Positions 34,901-42,708 of a DNA stretch of 63,959 bases are shown piece by piece. The stretch's first letter is position 1, and each line of letters begins with the position of its first letter. Below the pieces are notes generated by a model that saw only the letters and a program-made list of their open reading frames with translations, searched no databases and was not told where the DNA came from. Source of the DNA: Brevibacillus parabrevis (GTDB lineage: Bacteria > Bacillota > Bacilli > Brevibacillales > Brevibacillaceae); assembly GCF_003710905.1 (NCBI RefSeq), contig NZ_RHHV01000029.1, forward strand, positions 1-63,959, written 5' to 3'. The translations under genes were made by a program, and so were the position numbers.

Positions 34901-35588
34901 CGTCCAGAACCATCCAATCCGGGTGGTTTCCGGAGTTGCGGAATGCCTCAAGCACTTCCAGACGTTTGATCGCACGGTTGCGACGTTGGCCTTGTGCTGT
35001 TTTCAGGTCTTCTTTCAACGTTTCCACATCTTTGTCCAGATCGATTTCCGCGAGCAGGCGTTTGATCGCCTCAGCTCCCATCATCGCTTGGAAAGAGTGG
35101 CCGTACTTCTCACGATAGTTGCGGTACTCTTTTTCCGAGAGCAGCTGCTTTTTATCGAGTGGTGTATCACCTGGATCAGTTACTACATAAGAAGCGAAGT
35201 AAATAACTTCTTCCAGGGAACGCGGGGACATGTCGAGCACCAAGCCCATGCGGCTTGGAATCCCTTTGAAATACCAGATGTGAGAAACTGGGGCAGCCAG
35301 TTCAATATGCCCCATGCGCTCACGCCGTACTTTGGCGCGGGTCACTTCCACGCCGCAACGGTCGCACACTACACCTTTATAACGTACACGCTTGTACTTA
35401 CCGCAATGGCACTCCCAGTCTTTGGTCGGTCCAAAGATGCGTTCGCAGAACAAGCCGTCTTTTTCCGGTTTCAGTGTGCGGTAGTTGATCGTCTCTGGCT
35501 TTTTCACTTCCCCGAAAGACCACGAACGGATCTTATCGGGGGAAGCCAAGCCGATCTTCATATATTCGAAGTTGTTCACGTCTATCAC
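31962..35588 (-). CDS. rpoC: DNA-directed RNA polymerase subunit beta'
   Basis: 1208 aa. Zinc site 1 CHCGKYKRVRYKGVVCDRCG near the N terminus, the catalytic NADFDGD that holds the active-site Mg, bridge-helix region MANSGARGNVSQITQLAGMRG, and the second zinc site C-R-T-S-H-G-V-C-K-L-C-YG. The start is the GTG at 35588 with AGGGAGGT upstream. Cotranscribed with rpoB, 29 bp apart. No insertion domain of the E. coli type. Confidence 0.99.
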   Translation of the reverse strand: MIDVNNFEYMKIGLASPDKIRSWSFGEVKKPETINYRTLKPEKDGLFCERIFGPTKDWECHCGKYKRVRYKGVVCDRCGVEVTRAKVRRERMGHIELAAPVSHIWYFKGIPSRMGLVLDMSPRSLEEVIYFASYVVTDPGDTPLDKKQLLSEKEYRNYREKYGHSFQAMMGAEAIKRLLAEIDLDKDVETLKEDLKTAQGQRRNRAIKRLEVLEAFRNSGNHPDWMVLDVLPVIPPELRPMVQLDGGRFATSDLNDLYRRVINRNNRLKRLLELGAPDIIVQNEKRMLQEAVDALIDNGRRGRPVTGPGNRPLKSLSHMLKGKQGRFRQNLLGKRVDYSGRSVIVVGPNLKMYQCGLPKEMALELFKPFVMKELVSKGLAHNIKSAKRKVERVQPEVWDVLEDVIREHPVLLNRAPTLHRLGIQAFEPVLVEGRAIRLHPLVCTAYNADFDGDQMAVHVPLSAEAQAEARILMLAAQNILNPKDGKPVVTPSQDMVLGSYYLTLEREGDKGEGTIYRDPHDAIAAYQQGFISLHTRIVLPARRLNKTSFTERQQNALIVTTVGKVIFNEIFPPDLPFINVPTKSNLQNMVPDEYFIFDKGTNVTEFVRNLPDPGAVKKGFLGTIISECFRRFGTMKTSMILDRIKELGFTYSTKAGITIAVADIAVPGKKKDILDEADQKVATVMTQFRRGLITEDERYDRVISIWSKAKDEVTEVLMKSMDKFNAIFMMANSGARGNVSQITQLAGMRGLMANPSGRIIELPIKSNFREGLTVLEYFISTHGARKGLADTALRTADSGYLTRRLVDVAQDVIVREKDCGTDKGIRVTAIKDGREEIEKLSDRLVGRTCFETLRHPETKEVIIGRNEEISEEVAEYIEKVGITSVYIRNVLACRTSHGVCKLCYGRNLATGAEVEVGEAVGIIAAQSIGEPGTQLTMRTFHTGGVAGDDITQGLPRIQELFEARNPKGQAVISEIDGEVVDIREGKDRREIEVRGEAENKVYAAPYGSRIKVSVGVKLSAGDELTEGSVDPKEMLKVRGMRGVSNYILQEVQKVYRMQGVEINDKHVEVMIRQMLRKLRVIDSGDTDLLPGSYVEVPEFEQANAKVLIEGKNPAVGRPVLLGITKASLETDSFLSAASFQETTRVLTDAAIKGKVDRLLGLKENVIIGKLVPAGTGMSRYRNVKVASQVDYEAELEALKAEQEAVSVE

Positions 35589-35617
35589 AGGGCGTTACCT
35601 CCCTTTGTACCGGAATC

Positions 35618-38600
35618 TTACTCGTCGTTCAAGCTTCCACCTTCGAGAACGAGGTTCAGTTTTTCACCGTTGCCTTCATCCTCATCTTCCATTTCACGCA
35701 TTTCAATCTCCTGCTCGTCGCCGGACAGGATTTTCACGTCCATACCCAAGCTTTGCAGTTCCTTGATCAGAACCTTGAACGATTCAGGAACACCTGGCTC
35801 TGGCACGTTTTCACCTTTGACAATCGCTTCGTACGTCTTCACGCGACCCACGACGTCATCCGACTTGACGGTGAGAATTTCCTGCAAGGTGTAGGCTGCA
35901 CCGTAAGCTTCCAATGCCCAAACCTCCATCTCCCCGAAACGCTGTCCGCCGAATTGAGCTTTACCACCCAATGGCTGTTGAGTAACGAGAGAGTATGGAC
36001 CGGTAGAACGGGCGTGAATCTTGTCATCTACCAAGTGAGCCAGTTTCAGCATGTATACGCATCCGACCGTTACACGACGATCGAACGGTTCACCTGTACG
36101 TCCATCGTACAAGATGGTTTTACCATCACGGTCGAGGCCAGCCTCTTCCAAAGTCTCGAATACTTCTGCCTGACGGGCACCGTCGAATACAGGTGTCGCC
36201 ACATGGATGCCGAGAAGCTTCGCTGCCATACCCAAGTGAGTCTCCAATACCTGACCGATGTTCATACGGGAAGGTACGCCCAACGGGTTCAGTACGATTT
36301 CAACAGGAGAGCCGTCTGGGAGGAATGGCATATCCTCTTCTGGCATGATCCGGGCAATAACCCCTTTGTTACCATGTCGTCCGGCCATCTTGTCACCCAC
36401 GGAGATTTTCCGTTTTTGGGCGATGTAGACACGAACCAGTTGATTCACGCCTGGAGGCAGCTCGTCGCCGTTCTCACGCGTAAATACTTTCACGTCTACG
36501 ATAATACCGGAACCACCATGCGGTACGCGCAGGGATGTATCGCGAACTTCACGGGCTTTTTCCCCGAAAATGGCGTGCAAGAGGCGTTCTTCCGCAGTCA
36601 GCTCGGTAACCCCTTTTGGCGTTACTTTACCAACGAGAATGTCGCCGTCTTGAATCTCAGCGCCGACGCGGATAATACCGCGCTCATCCAGGTTTTTCAG
36701 AGCGTCTTCCCCGACGTTTGGAATATCGCGGGTGATCTCTTCTGGGCCCAGCTTGGTGTCGCGAGCTTCGGACTCGTATTCTTCAATATGGATCGACGTA
36801 TAAACGTCATCCTTCACAAGCTTCTCACTCAGGAGAATCGCATCCTCGTAGTTGTAACCTTCCCACGTCATAAACGCGACGATTACGTTACGACCCAATG
36901 CCAATTCACCTTTTTCGGTGGAAGGACCGTCACCAATGATGTCGCCTTTTTCAATCCAGTCTCCGCGGCTTACGATCGGACGCTGGTTGATGCAGGTTCC
37001 CTGGTTGGAACGGATGAACTTGTGCATTTTGTATTTGTCGATATCGCCAGCAACTTTCTTGCCGTCGATTTCTTTATAGCGGCGAATCCAGATTTCGCGA
37101 GCCGTTACACGCTCAACTTGACCCGGATGCTTGGCAACGATCGCCACACCGGAGTCTTGCGCTGCTTTGTGCTCCATACCCGTACCGACGAACGGTGCTT
37201 GTGGAATCAAAAGCGGAACGGCCTGCCGCTGCATGTTTGAACCCATCAGCGCGCGGTTCGCGTCATCGTTCTCAAGGAACGGAATGAGCGCCGTCGCAAC
37301 GGATACAACTTGCTTAGGCGATACGTCCATGAAGTCTACCTTGTCGCGAGGCACGCTCAAGATCTCGCCTTTACGACGGCAGATAACCATGTCGTTCACG
37401 AAGCGTCCATCATCATCGAGAGGCTGGTTCGCCTGCGCCACGTTGAAAACATCCTCTTCATCCGCAGTCAGATAGACGATGTCCCTCAGCACAAAGCCTG
37501 TTTCCGGGTCTACCTTGCGGCGTGGCGTTTCAATGAAGCCGTAGTCGTTAATGCGCGCAAAGGACGACAGCGAGTTGATCAAACCGATGTTTGGTCCCTC
37601 TGGCGTCTCAATTGGACACATACGGCCGTAGTGAGAGTGGTGAACGTCGCGCACTTCAAAGCCCGCGCGCTCACGCGTCAAACCACCAGGTCCGAGAGCG
37701 GACAGACGGCGTTTGTGCGTCAGCTCAGCCAATGGGTTGGTTTGGTCCATAAACTGAGACAGCTGGGAGCTTCCGAAGAACTCTTTCAGCGACGCAATAA
37801 CAGGACGGATGTTAATCAGAGCCTGCGGCGTGATTTGGTTCTGATCCTGAATGGACATACGCTCGCGAACCACGCGCTCCATACGGGACAAACCGATACG
37901 GAACTGGTTCTGCAAAAGCTCACCCACGGAACGGAGACGACGGTTGCCCAAGTGGTCAATATCGTCAGTGGAACCAACGCCATGAAGCAGGTTCATGAAA
38001 TAGTTGATCGCCGAAACGATATCCGCCGGCGTAATATGCTTGAAGGATTTATCCACATTTCCGTTTCCGATGACTTTGATGATCTTGCCATCTTCAATCG
38101 GAGAGAAAATATTAATGGATTGCAGATGAATCGTCTCTTCTTCCAAAACGCCGCCATGCGTACGAACATCAAGGAAACCAATGTTGGTTTCCAACGCAGG
38201 CACAATGCGATCCAGTACGCGGCGGTCAATCATTTGTCCCGCCTCGGCAAAAATTTCGCCGGTTTTGGTATCTACCAATGTTTCAGCCAAACGCTGGTTG
38301 TACAGACGGTTTTTCAGATGAAGCTTTTTGTTCATCTTGTAGCGACCTACAGAAGCCAGGTCGTAACGTTTTGGATCGAAGAAACGAGAGATCAAGAGGC
38401 TCTTCGCGTTTTCGACTGTTGGCGGCTCACCCGGACGAAGGCGCTCGTAAATCTCGATCAGCGCTTTTTCCGTAGAGTCGGTATTGTCTTTTTCCAGCGT
38501 GTTCTTGATGTACTCATCTTCACCCAGCAAGTTGAGAATCTCGATGTCGGAACCGAAGCCCAGTGCACGCAAAAGAACCGTTACCGGGATTTTTCGCGTA

Positions 38601-39157
38601 CGGTCGATGCGGACATAAATTACGTCTTTCGCATCGGTCTCCAGCTCCAGCCACGCACCCCGGTTCGGGATTACCGTAGCTGTAAACGTCTGCTTGCCGT
38701 TTTTGTCCACTTTGGTGTTGTAATATACACTGGGGGAACGAACAAGCTGGCTGACGATTACGCGCTCAGCACCATTAATAATGAAGGTTCCCGTTTCGGT
38801 CATGAGCGGGAAATCCCCCATGAAGACTTCTTGTTCCTTCACTTCTCCCGTCTCTTTGTTCAACAAACGTACCTTCACACGCAGAGGCGCCGCATAGGTG
38901 ACGTCACGTTCTTTCGACTCGTCAACATCGTACTTTGGCTCTCCCAAGCTGTAGTCGATAAACTCCAGCACGAGATTGCCAGTGAAGTCCTGGATTGGCG
39001 AAATGTCTTGGAACATCTCACGGAGCCCCTCATCAAGGAACCATTGGTAGGACTTTTGCTGAATCTCGATGAGATTTGGAAGGCCCAGCACTTCGTTAAT
39101 ACGTGAATACGTACGACGCTGGCGGTGTCGGCCACTTTGAATCACTTTACCTGCCAA
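35618..39157 (-). CDS. rpoB: DNA-directed RNA polymerase subunit beta
   Basis: 1179 aa from a TTG at 39157, chosen because AGGGG lies 8 nt upstream and the resulting start (MAGKVIQSGRHRQRR) aligns with B. subtilis RpoB; an in-frame GTG at 39166 is part of that ribosome site. The rifampicin pocket reads SSQLSQFMDQTNPLAELTHK, then RRLSALGPGG, all wild-type residues. The C-terminal tail is acidic (EDEDEGNGEKLNL). Preceded by its own promoter and an attenuator-like hairpin. Confidence 0.99.
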   Translation of the reverse strand: MAGKVIQSGRHRQRRTYSRINEVLGLPNLIEIQQKSYQWFLDEGLREMFQDISPIQDFTGNLVLEFIDYSLGEPKYDVDESKERDVTYAAPLRVKVRLLNKETGEVKEQEVFMGDFPLMTETGTFIINGAERVIVSQLVRSPSVYYNTKVDKNGKQTFTATVIPNRGAWLELETDAKDVIYVRIDRTRKIPVTVLLRALGFGSDIEILNLLGEDEYIKNTLEKDNTDSTEKALIEIYERLRPGEPPTVENAKSLLISRFFDPKRYDLASVGRYKMNKKLHLKNRLYNQRLAETLVDTKTGEIFAEAGQMIDRRVLDRIVPALETNIGFLDVRTHGGVLEEETIHLQSINIFSPIEDGKIIKVIGNGNVDKSFKHITPADIVSAINYFMNLLHGVGSTDDIDHLGNRRLRSVGELLQNQFRIGLSRMERVVRERMSIQDQNQITPQALINIRPVIASLKEFFGSSQLSQFMDQTNPLAELTHKRRLSALGPGGLTRERAGFEVRDVHHSHYGRMCPIETPEGPNIGLINSLSSFARINDYGFIETPRRKVDPETGFVLRDIVYLTADEEDVFNVAQANQPLDDDGRFVNDMVICRRKGEILSVPRDKVDFMDVSPKQVVSVATALIPFLENDDANRALMGSNMQRQAVPLLIPQAPFVGTGMEHKAAQDSGVAIVAKHPGQVERVTAREIWIRRYKEIDGKKVAGDIDKYKMHKFIRSNQGTCINQRPIVSRGDWIEKGDIIGDGPSTEKGELALGRNVIVAFMTWEGYNYEDAILLSEKLVKDDVYTSIHIEEYESEARDTKLGPEEITRDIPNVGEDALKNLDERGIIRVGAEIQDGDILVGKVTPKGVTELTAEERLLHAIFGEKAREVRDTSLRVPHGGSGIIVDVKVFTRENGDELPPGVNQLVRVYIAQKRKISVGDKMAGRHGNKGVIARIMPEEDMPFLPDGSPVEIVLNPLGVPSRMNIGQVLETHLGMAAKLLGIHVATPVFDGARQAEVFETLEEAGLDRDGKTILYDGRTGEPFDRRVTVGCVYMLKLAHLVDDKIHARSTGPYSLVTQQPLGGKAQFGGQRFGEMEVWALEAYGAAYTLQEILTVKSDDVVGRVKTYEAIVKGENVPEPGVPESFKVLIKELQSLGMDVKILSGDEQEIEMREMEDEDEGNGEKLNLVLEGGSLNDE

Positions 39158-39235
39158 CTTATTCACCCCTCAGGTTGTGTTTTCACACATAGAAACTTGG
39201 CATTCGGCAATCTTGCAATTGCAGGCGAACACCTT

Positions 39236-39278
39236 AAAATAAAAATGGGTTAAAGCAGCATCAACCATTTTTAACCCA
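39236..39278 (-). terminator. attenuator-like hairpin in the rpoB leader
   Basis: TGGGTTAAA / TTTAACCCA stem (39246-39278) followed by TTTTTATTTT on the minus strand: a complete intrinsic-terminator shape, about 80 nt before the rpoB start and well downstream of the promoter at 39408-39436. It could also end transcripts coming from rsmC. The 307-bp spacer otherwise holds A/T-rich sequence with no open frame. Confidence 0.75.
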
Positions 39279-39407
39279 GAGAAACTCTATTTTAAAAGAA
39301 TTCCCATGTTTTTACACAAACATTCCTCTTTCAGGAAAAAAGTAGAAACGCTTGACAAACAGGGAATTACTGAAAAATAGACATTTATCCCATATTGACA
39401 TTTTATA

Positions 39408-39436
39408 ATGCTACCACAATCAAATATTCACGTCAA
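39408..39436 (-). promoter_or_regulatory. sigma-A promoter of rpoB-rpoC
   Basis: TTGACG (39431-39436), 17-bp spacer, TAGCAT (39408-39413) with an extended TGG before the -10, only about 30 bp after the rsmC stop. Gives a leader of roughly 240 nt before rpoB. Confidence 0.65.
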
Positions 39437-39464
39437 GAAAAGTTTTCTAATGATTGTCGCTTGA

Positions 39465-40061
39465 CTATTTGATTGCGCGAAAAATGGAGTAGCCCTTTTC
39501 CCGATCCACTTCTATCACTTCACGGTAGGTTTCTTGCAGCTTTTTCAATGCAGACGGGGCGCCTTGCTTTTTCTGAATGACTACCCACATCTCTCCACCT
39601 TCAACGAGCAGCTCATGTCCTTCAGTAAAAATGCGATGTACAATTTCTTTGCCCGCCCGAATCGGCGGATTGGTCAAAATGACGTCGTACTGCTCACCTT
39701 GCACGGCACTGTAAACATCACTGACCCGCACTTCGATATTTTTGATTCCGTTTCTTTCGGCATTCCGACGAGCCAGGTCAACCGCACGCTCGTTCACATC
39801 GATCATCGTCACTTTTCCCTGGTCAGCCAGCGTGGCAGCGGTCAAGCCAATCGGCCCGTAGCCGCACCCCACATCCAAAACCCGAGCGTGACTGCCGATC
39901 TCCATGTTTTCGATGAGCAATACACTGCCAAAATCAATCCGGTCCCGGGAAAAAACACCGGCGTCAGTGGTGAAGCGAAGCTCCCTCCCGCGAAGCACAA
40001 ACGAAAATTGCTGTTCGTCATGCGCCGTTCCCGGTTGACTGGTGTAATAGTGATCTCCCAC
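39465..40061 (-). CDS. RsmC-like class I methyltransferase (YbxB)
   Basis: 198 aa from the GTG at 40061, which has AAGGGTG 8 nt upstream and gives a start (MGDHYYTSQPG) that aligns with B. subtilis YbxB. SAM motif LDVGCGYGPIGL, then the N6/N2 amino-methyltransferase signature TNPPIRAGK. RsmC in E. coli methylates G1207 of 16S rRNA; the Gram-positive protein lacks the N-terminal half of RsmC, so its target is inferred. Lies between rplL and rpoB as in B. subtilis. Confidence 0.92.
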   Translation of the reverse strand: MGDHYYTSQPGTAHDEQQFSFVLRGRELRFTTDAGVFSRDRIDFGSVLLIENMEIGSHARVLDVGCGYGPIGLTAATLADQGKVTMIDVNERAVDLARRNAERNGIKNIEVRVSDVYSAVQGEQYDVILTNPPIRAGKEIVHRIFTEGHELLVEGGEMWVVIQKKQGAPSALKKLQETYREVIEVDREKGYSIFRAIK

Positions 40062-40114
40062 GTGTGATTCACCCTTCCTCATCGATTGAAAAAAAACTCG
40101 CCGTCCTCTTACAG

Positions 40115-40140
40115 AAAAACCCCCTGCCGCAGGCAAGGGG
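40115..40140 (-). terminator. terminator after rplL
   Basis: CCCCTTGCC / GGCAGGGG stem (40121-40140) with GTTTTTC on the minus strand, 20 bp after rplL. Confidence 0.88.
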
Positions 40141-40160
40141 AATTTCTAAAGAAAGCTAAC

Positions 40161-40523
40161 TTACTTCACTTCTACTTGTGCGCCAGCTTCTTCGAGTTTT
40201 GCTTTGAGAGCTTCTGCTTCGTCTTTGGAAACGCCCTCTTTGAGTGTTTTTGGAGCGTTGTCTACCAGGTCTTTTGCTTCTTTCAGACCCAGACCAGTCA
40301 GCTCGCGAACAACTTTAATAACGTTGATTTTGGAAGCTCCGCCGCTTACCAGGTTTACAGTGAACTCAGTTTGCTCAGCAGCAGCTTCAGCAGCGCCACC
40401 AGCAACTACAGCTACAGGAGCAGCAGCAGTTACACCGAATTCTTCTTCAATTGCTTTTACCAAGTCGTTCAGTTCGAGAACGGACATGCCTTTGATGGCT
40501 TCCAAGATTTGCTCTTTAGACAT
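40161..40523 (-). CDS. rplL: 50S ribosomal protein L7/L12 (bL12)
   Basis: 120 aa from the ATG at 40523 (MSKEQILEAIKGMSVLELND). N-terminal dimer domain, Ala-rich hinge (AAAPVAVVAGGAAEAAAE) and C-terminal domain KINVIKVVRELTGLGLKEAKDLV that recruits translational GTPases. Follows rplJ by 55 bp. Confidence 0.98.
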   Translation of the reverse strand: MSKEQILEAIKGMSVLELNDLVKAIEEEFGVTAAAPVAVVAGGAAEAAAEQTEFTVNLVSGGASKINVIKVVRELTGLGLKEAKDLVDNAPKTLKEGVSKDEAEALKAKLEEAGAQVEVK

Positions 40524-40578
40524 TTTGAAATCCTCCATTCAATGGATAGTTTTATTGAAACATCAGCCGATCAGACGA

Positions 40579-41094
40579 TTAAGCGCCTTGACCTTCTTTT
40601 TGCTCGGCCACTGCTTTGACTGCCAGTGCAACGTTGCGCATTGGAGCTTGCAGGACGGAGAGAAGCATGGACAAGAGACCTTCGCGGGAAGGAAGAGTTG
40701 CCAGTGCATGAATTTGTTCAGCACCAACTACTTTGCCCTCGATCACGCCACCCTTGATTTCCAGCTTGTCGTTTTTCTTCGCGAATTCAGCAATAACTTT
40801 CGCTGGAGCGATGATATCGTCTTTGGAGAACGCCAAAGCGTTCGGGCCAGTCAGATATTGATCCAGTTCAGTCAAGCTTTCTTTTTCAGTAGCCAGACGA
40901 GTCAGGGAGTTTTTCAACACCTGGAACTCAACACCAGCTTCACGCAGTTGTTTGCGGAGCTCAGTAACTTGGGCTACAGTCAGACCGCGGTAGTCAGCCA
41001 CCACTGTGGTTTGGCTCTCGCGGAGCTTGGCTGCGATTTCGTTGATCGCTTGTACTTTCTCTTCACGAATAACGGTTGGACGAATTTCTGCCAT
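40579..41094 (-). CDS. rplJ: 50S ribosomal protein L10 (uL10)
   Basis: 171 aa. N-terminal rRNA-binding domain with VVADYRGLTVAQVTELRKQLR, C-terminal helix that carries L7/L12 dimers. In Bacillota the L10(L12)4 complex binds the leader upstream and represses its own synthesis; that leader is visible at 41118-41285. GGGAGGTG before the ATG. Confidence 0.98.
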   Translation of the reverse strand: MAEIRPTVIREEKVQAINEIAAKLRESQTTVVADYRGLTVAQVTELRKQLREAGVEFQVLKNSLTRLATEKESLTELDQYLTGPNALAFSKDDIIAPAKVIAEFAKKNDKLEIKGGVIEGKVVGAEQIHALATLPSREGLLSMLLSVLQAPMRNVALAVKAVAEQKEGQGA

Positions 41095-41117
41095 TGTTTA
41101 CACCTCCCGTGCTCTAA

Positions 41118-41285
41118 TCCTAGAAAATGAAGAATGCCCTCGCAGACATCACGAGGGCATAATGCTCTATCGTCAAAGGAAATCAATGTTTCCTCTTTCG
41201 TACATTACACGCCTCGGAGGGATATTAAGCGTTACTCTCGCAAGTACCGCACCTTCTGTCTACGGCATATTCTTTTCATCAACAG
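41118..41285 (-). ncRNA. L10 leader (ribosomal protein leader with attenuator)
   Basis: The minus strand contains the conserved L10-binding region (about 41213-41275: CCGTAGACAGAAGGTGCGG, then AGAGTAACGCTTAATATCCC and CCGAGG), closely resembling the B. subtilis rplJ leader. It is followed by a terminator stem ATGCCCTCG / CGAGGGCAT (41134-41160) with a mixed T-tract. Free L10-L12 binding favours the terminator and so limits rplJ-rplL expression. Confidence 0.88.
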
Positions 41286-41290
41286 GGACT

Positions 41291-41319
41291 ATCTTAACAA
41301 CTTCCCAAAAGGAAGTCAA
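41291..41319 (-). promoter_or_regulatory. sigma-A promoter of rplJ-rplL
   Basis: TTGACT (41314-41319), 17-bp spacer, TAAGAT (41291-41296), directly after the rplA stop. Transcription would begin just ahead of the L10 leader. Confidence 0.6.
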
Positions 41320-41325
41320 GTGTCA

Positions 41326-42009
41326 TTATTTTACAGCTACGCGTACGCCAGGGCCCATAGTGGAGCTCAGGGTTACATTTTTCATGTAAACGCCTTTAGC
41401 CGCAGCTGGTTTCGCACGGTTCAGTGCTTCAGTCAGAGCTGCCAGGTTCTCAGCCAGCTTATCAGCATCGAAGGATGCTTTTCCGATAGGAGCGTGGATG
41501 TTACCTGCTTTGTCTACGCGATACTCAATTTTACCTGCTTTGATTTCGTTAACCGCTTTTGTTACGTCGAAAGTAACAGTTCCGGTTTTAGGGTTTGGCA
41601 TCAGGCCTTTTGGACCGAGTACACGACCCAATTTACCTACTTCACCCATCATGTCAGGAGTAGCTACTACGACGTCAAAGTCGAACCAGCCACCTTGAAT
41701 TTTCGCGATCATGTCTGCATCGCCTACGAAGTCAGCGCCAGCAGCTTCTGCTTCTTTTGCTTTTTCGCCTTTAGCGAATACGAGAACGCGTTGTACTTTA
41801 CCAGTACCGTGTGGCAATACTACAGCGCCACGGATTTGTTGGTCAGCACGTTTAGGATCTACACCCAAACGGAATGCTGCTTCAACTGTTTCGTCGAATT
41901 TAGCAGTAGCTGCTTTTTTAACCAGCTCAATGCCTTCAACTACTTCGTATACTTTGTTTTTATCAACGAGCTTTACAGCCTCTTGATATTTCTTACCTTT
42001 TTTTGCCAT
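41326..42009 (-). CDS. rplA: 50S ribosomal protein L1 (uL1)
   Basis: 227 aa. Begins AKKGKKYQEAVKLVDKN; the family core GVDPKRADQQIRGAVVLPHGTGK and MGEVGKLGRVLGPKGLMPNPK are intact. Forms the mobile L1 stalk; in other bacteria it represses its own operon by binding a mimic of its 23S site. 90 bp after rplK, with a GC-rich hairpin in the gap. Confidence 0.98.
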   Translation of the reverse strand: MAKKGKKYQEAVKLVDKNKVYEVVEGIELVKKAATAKFDETVEAAFRLGVDPKRADQQIRGAVVLPHGTGKVQRVLVFAKGEKAKEAEAAGADFVGDADMIAKIQGGWFDFDVVVATPDMMGEVGKLGRVLGPKGLMPNPKTGTVTFDVTKAVNEIKAGKIEYRVDKAGNIHAPIGKASFDADKLAENLAALTEALNRAKPAAAKGVYMKNVTLSSTMGPGVRVAVK

Positions 42010-42059
42010 GATTTAAATCTCCCTTCAATGTGGTCGTAGCGGTTAATCCTCCCACAGAC

Positions 42060-42085
42060 AGGGGGGCACAACGTCTGTGCCCCCT
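42060..42085 (-). promoter_or_regulatory. GC-rich hairpin between rplK and rplA
   Basis: GGGGGCACA / TGTGCCCCC (42062-42084), stem of nine pairs and a 5-nt loop, no T-tract after it. Could be a pause or processing site or an L1-binding mimic; the sequence alone does not decide. Confidence 0.5.
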
Positions 42086-42099
42086 TGCACTCAAGACAA

Positions 42100-42525
42100 T
42101 TAGTCTTCGATTACGATACCCATGGAACGTGCAGTACCTTCCACCATGCGCATAGCCGCTTCCACGGATGCAGCATTCAGGTCAGGACGTTTCAGTTCAG
42201 CGATTTCGCGAACTTTATCACGTTTCAGCGTAGCAACTTTTGTTTTGTTCGGTACGCCGGATCCGGACTCGATACCAGCAGCTTTCTTCAACAGAACTGC
42301 AGCTGGAGGAGTTTTTGTAATAAAAGTGAAAGAGCGGTCTTCAAACACGGTGATTTCCACCGGAATGATCATGCCAACTTCGCTTTCTGTACGTGCATTG
42401 AATTCTTTACAGAACCCCATGATGTTTACACCAGCTTGACCGAGAGCCGGACCTACTGGAGGTGCAGGATTCGCTTTACCTGCTGGGATTTGTAATTTAA
42501 TTACGCGGATAACCTTCTTAGCCAC
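42100..42525 (-). CDS. rplK: 50S ribosomal protein L11 (uL11)
   Basis: 141 aa from the GTG at 42525 (MAKKVIRVIKLQIPAGKANP), with AAGGAGGTG 6 nt upstream; the frame to 42534 starts within that site. The Pro-rich linker and PPVGPALGQAGVNIMGFCKEFN are intact. L11 is part of the GTPase centre, the thiostrepton site and stringent-response activation. Confidence 0.98.
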   Translation of the reverse strand: MAKKVIRVIKLQIPAGKANPAPPVGPALGQAGVNIMGFCKEFNARTESEVGMIIPVEITVFEDRSFTFITKTPPAAVLLKKAAGIESGSGVPNKTKVATLKRDKVREIAELKRPDLNAASVEAAMRMVEGTARSMGIVIED

Positions 42526-42671
42526 GTAAGACACCTCCTTACTTCACATGTGGTTATTACGGGGGAATGCCCCCTCCCACCTTATTAAGAAAGTCTCGTA
42601 AAAGACTTTCGATCTATAGTGAGAGTGCAAGAAACCCCAGATATTGTTGTGGGATTGTTAAAACAAAATGA

Positions 42672-42700
42672 AATGTACCACATAGCGCGATACTTTTCAA
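42672..42700 (-). promoter_or_regulatory. sigma-A promoter of rplK-rplA
   Basis: TTGAAA (42695-42700), 17-bp spacer, TACATT (42672-42677) with extended TGG. The leader of about 140 nt contains a perfect GAAAGTCT / AGACTTTC hairpin (42589-42610) and a GGGGG / CCCCC hairpin (42561-42574). Confidence 0.6.
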
Positions 42701-42708
42701 GTTGAATC

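Noticed and set aside
31890..35894. A 1334-codon open frame on the plus strand opposite rpoC
   Set aside because: It is the antisense of a highly conserved rpoC gene; long antisense frames arise from codon bias here. It has no ribosome site and no recognisable protein.
39361..39410. Plus-strand TTGACA and TATAAT in the rpoB upstream region
   Set aside because: The hexamers are only a few bases apart (TTGACATTTTATAAT) and no plus-strand gene follows, so they do not form a working promoter.
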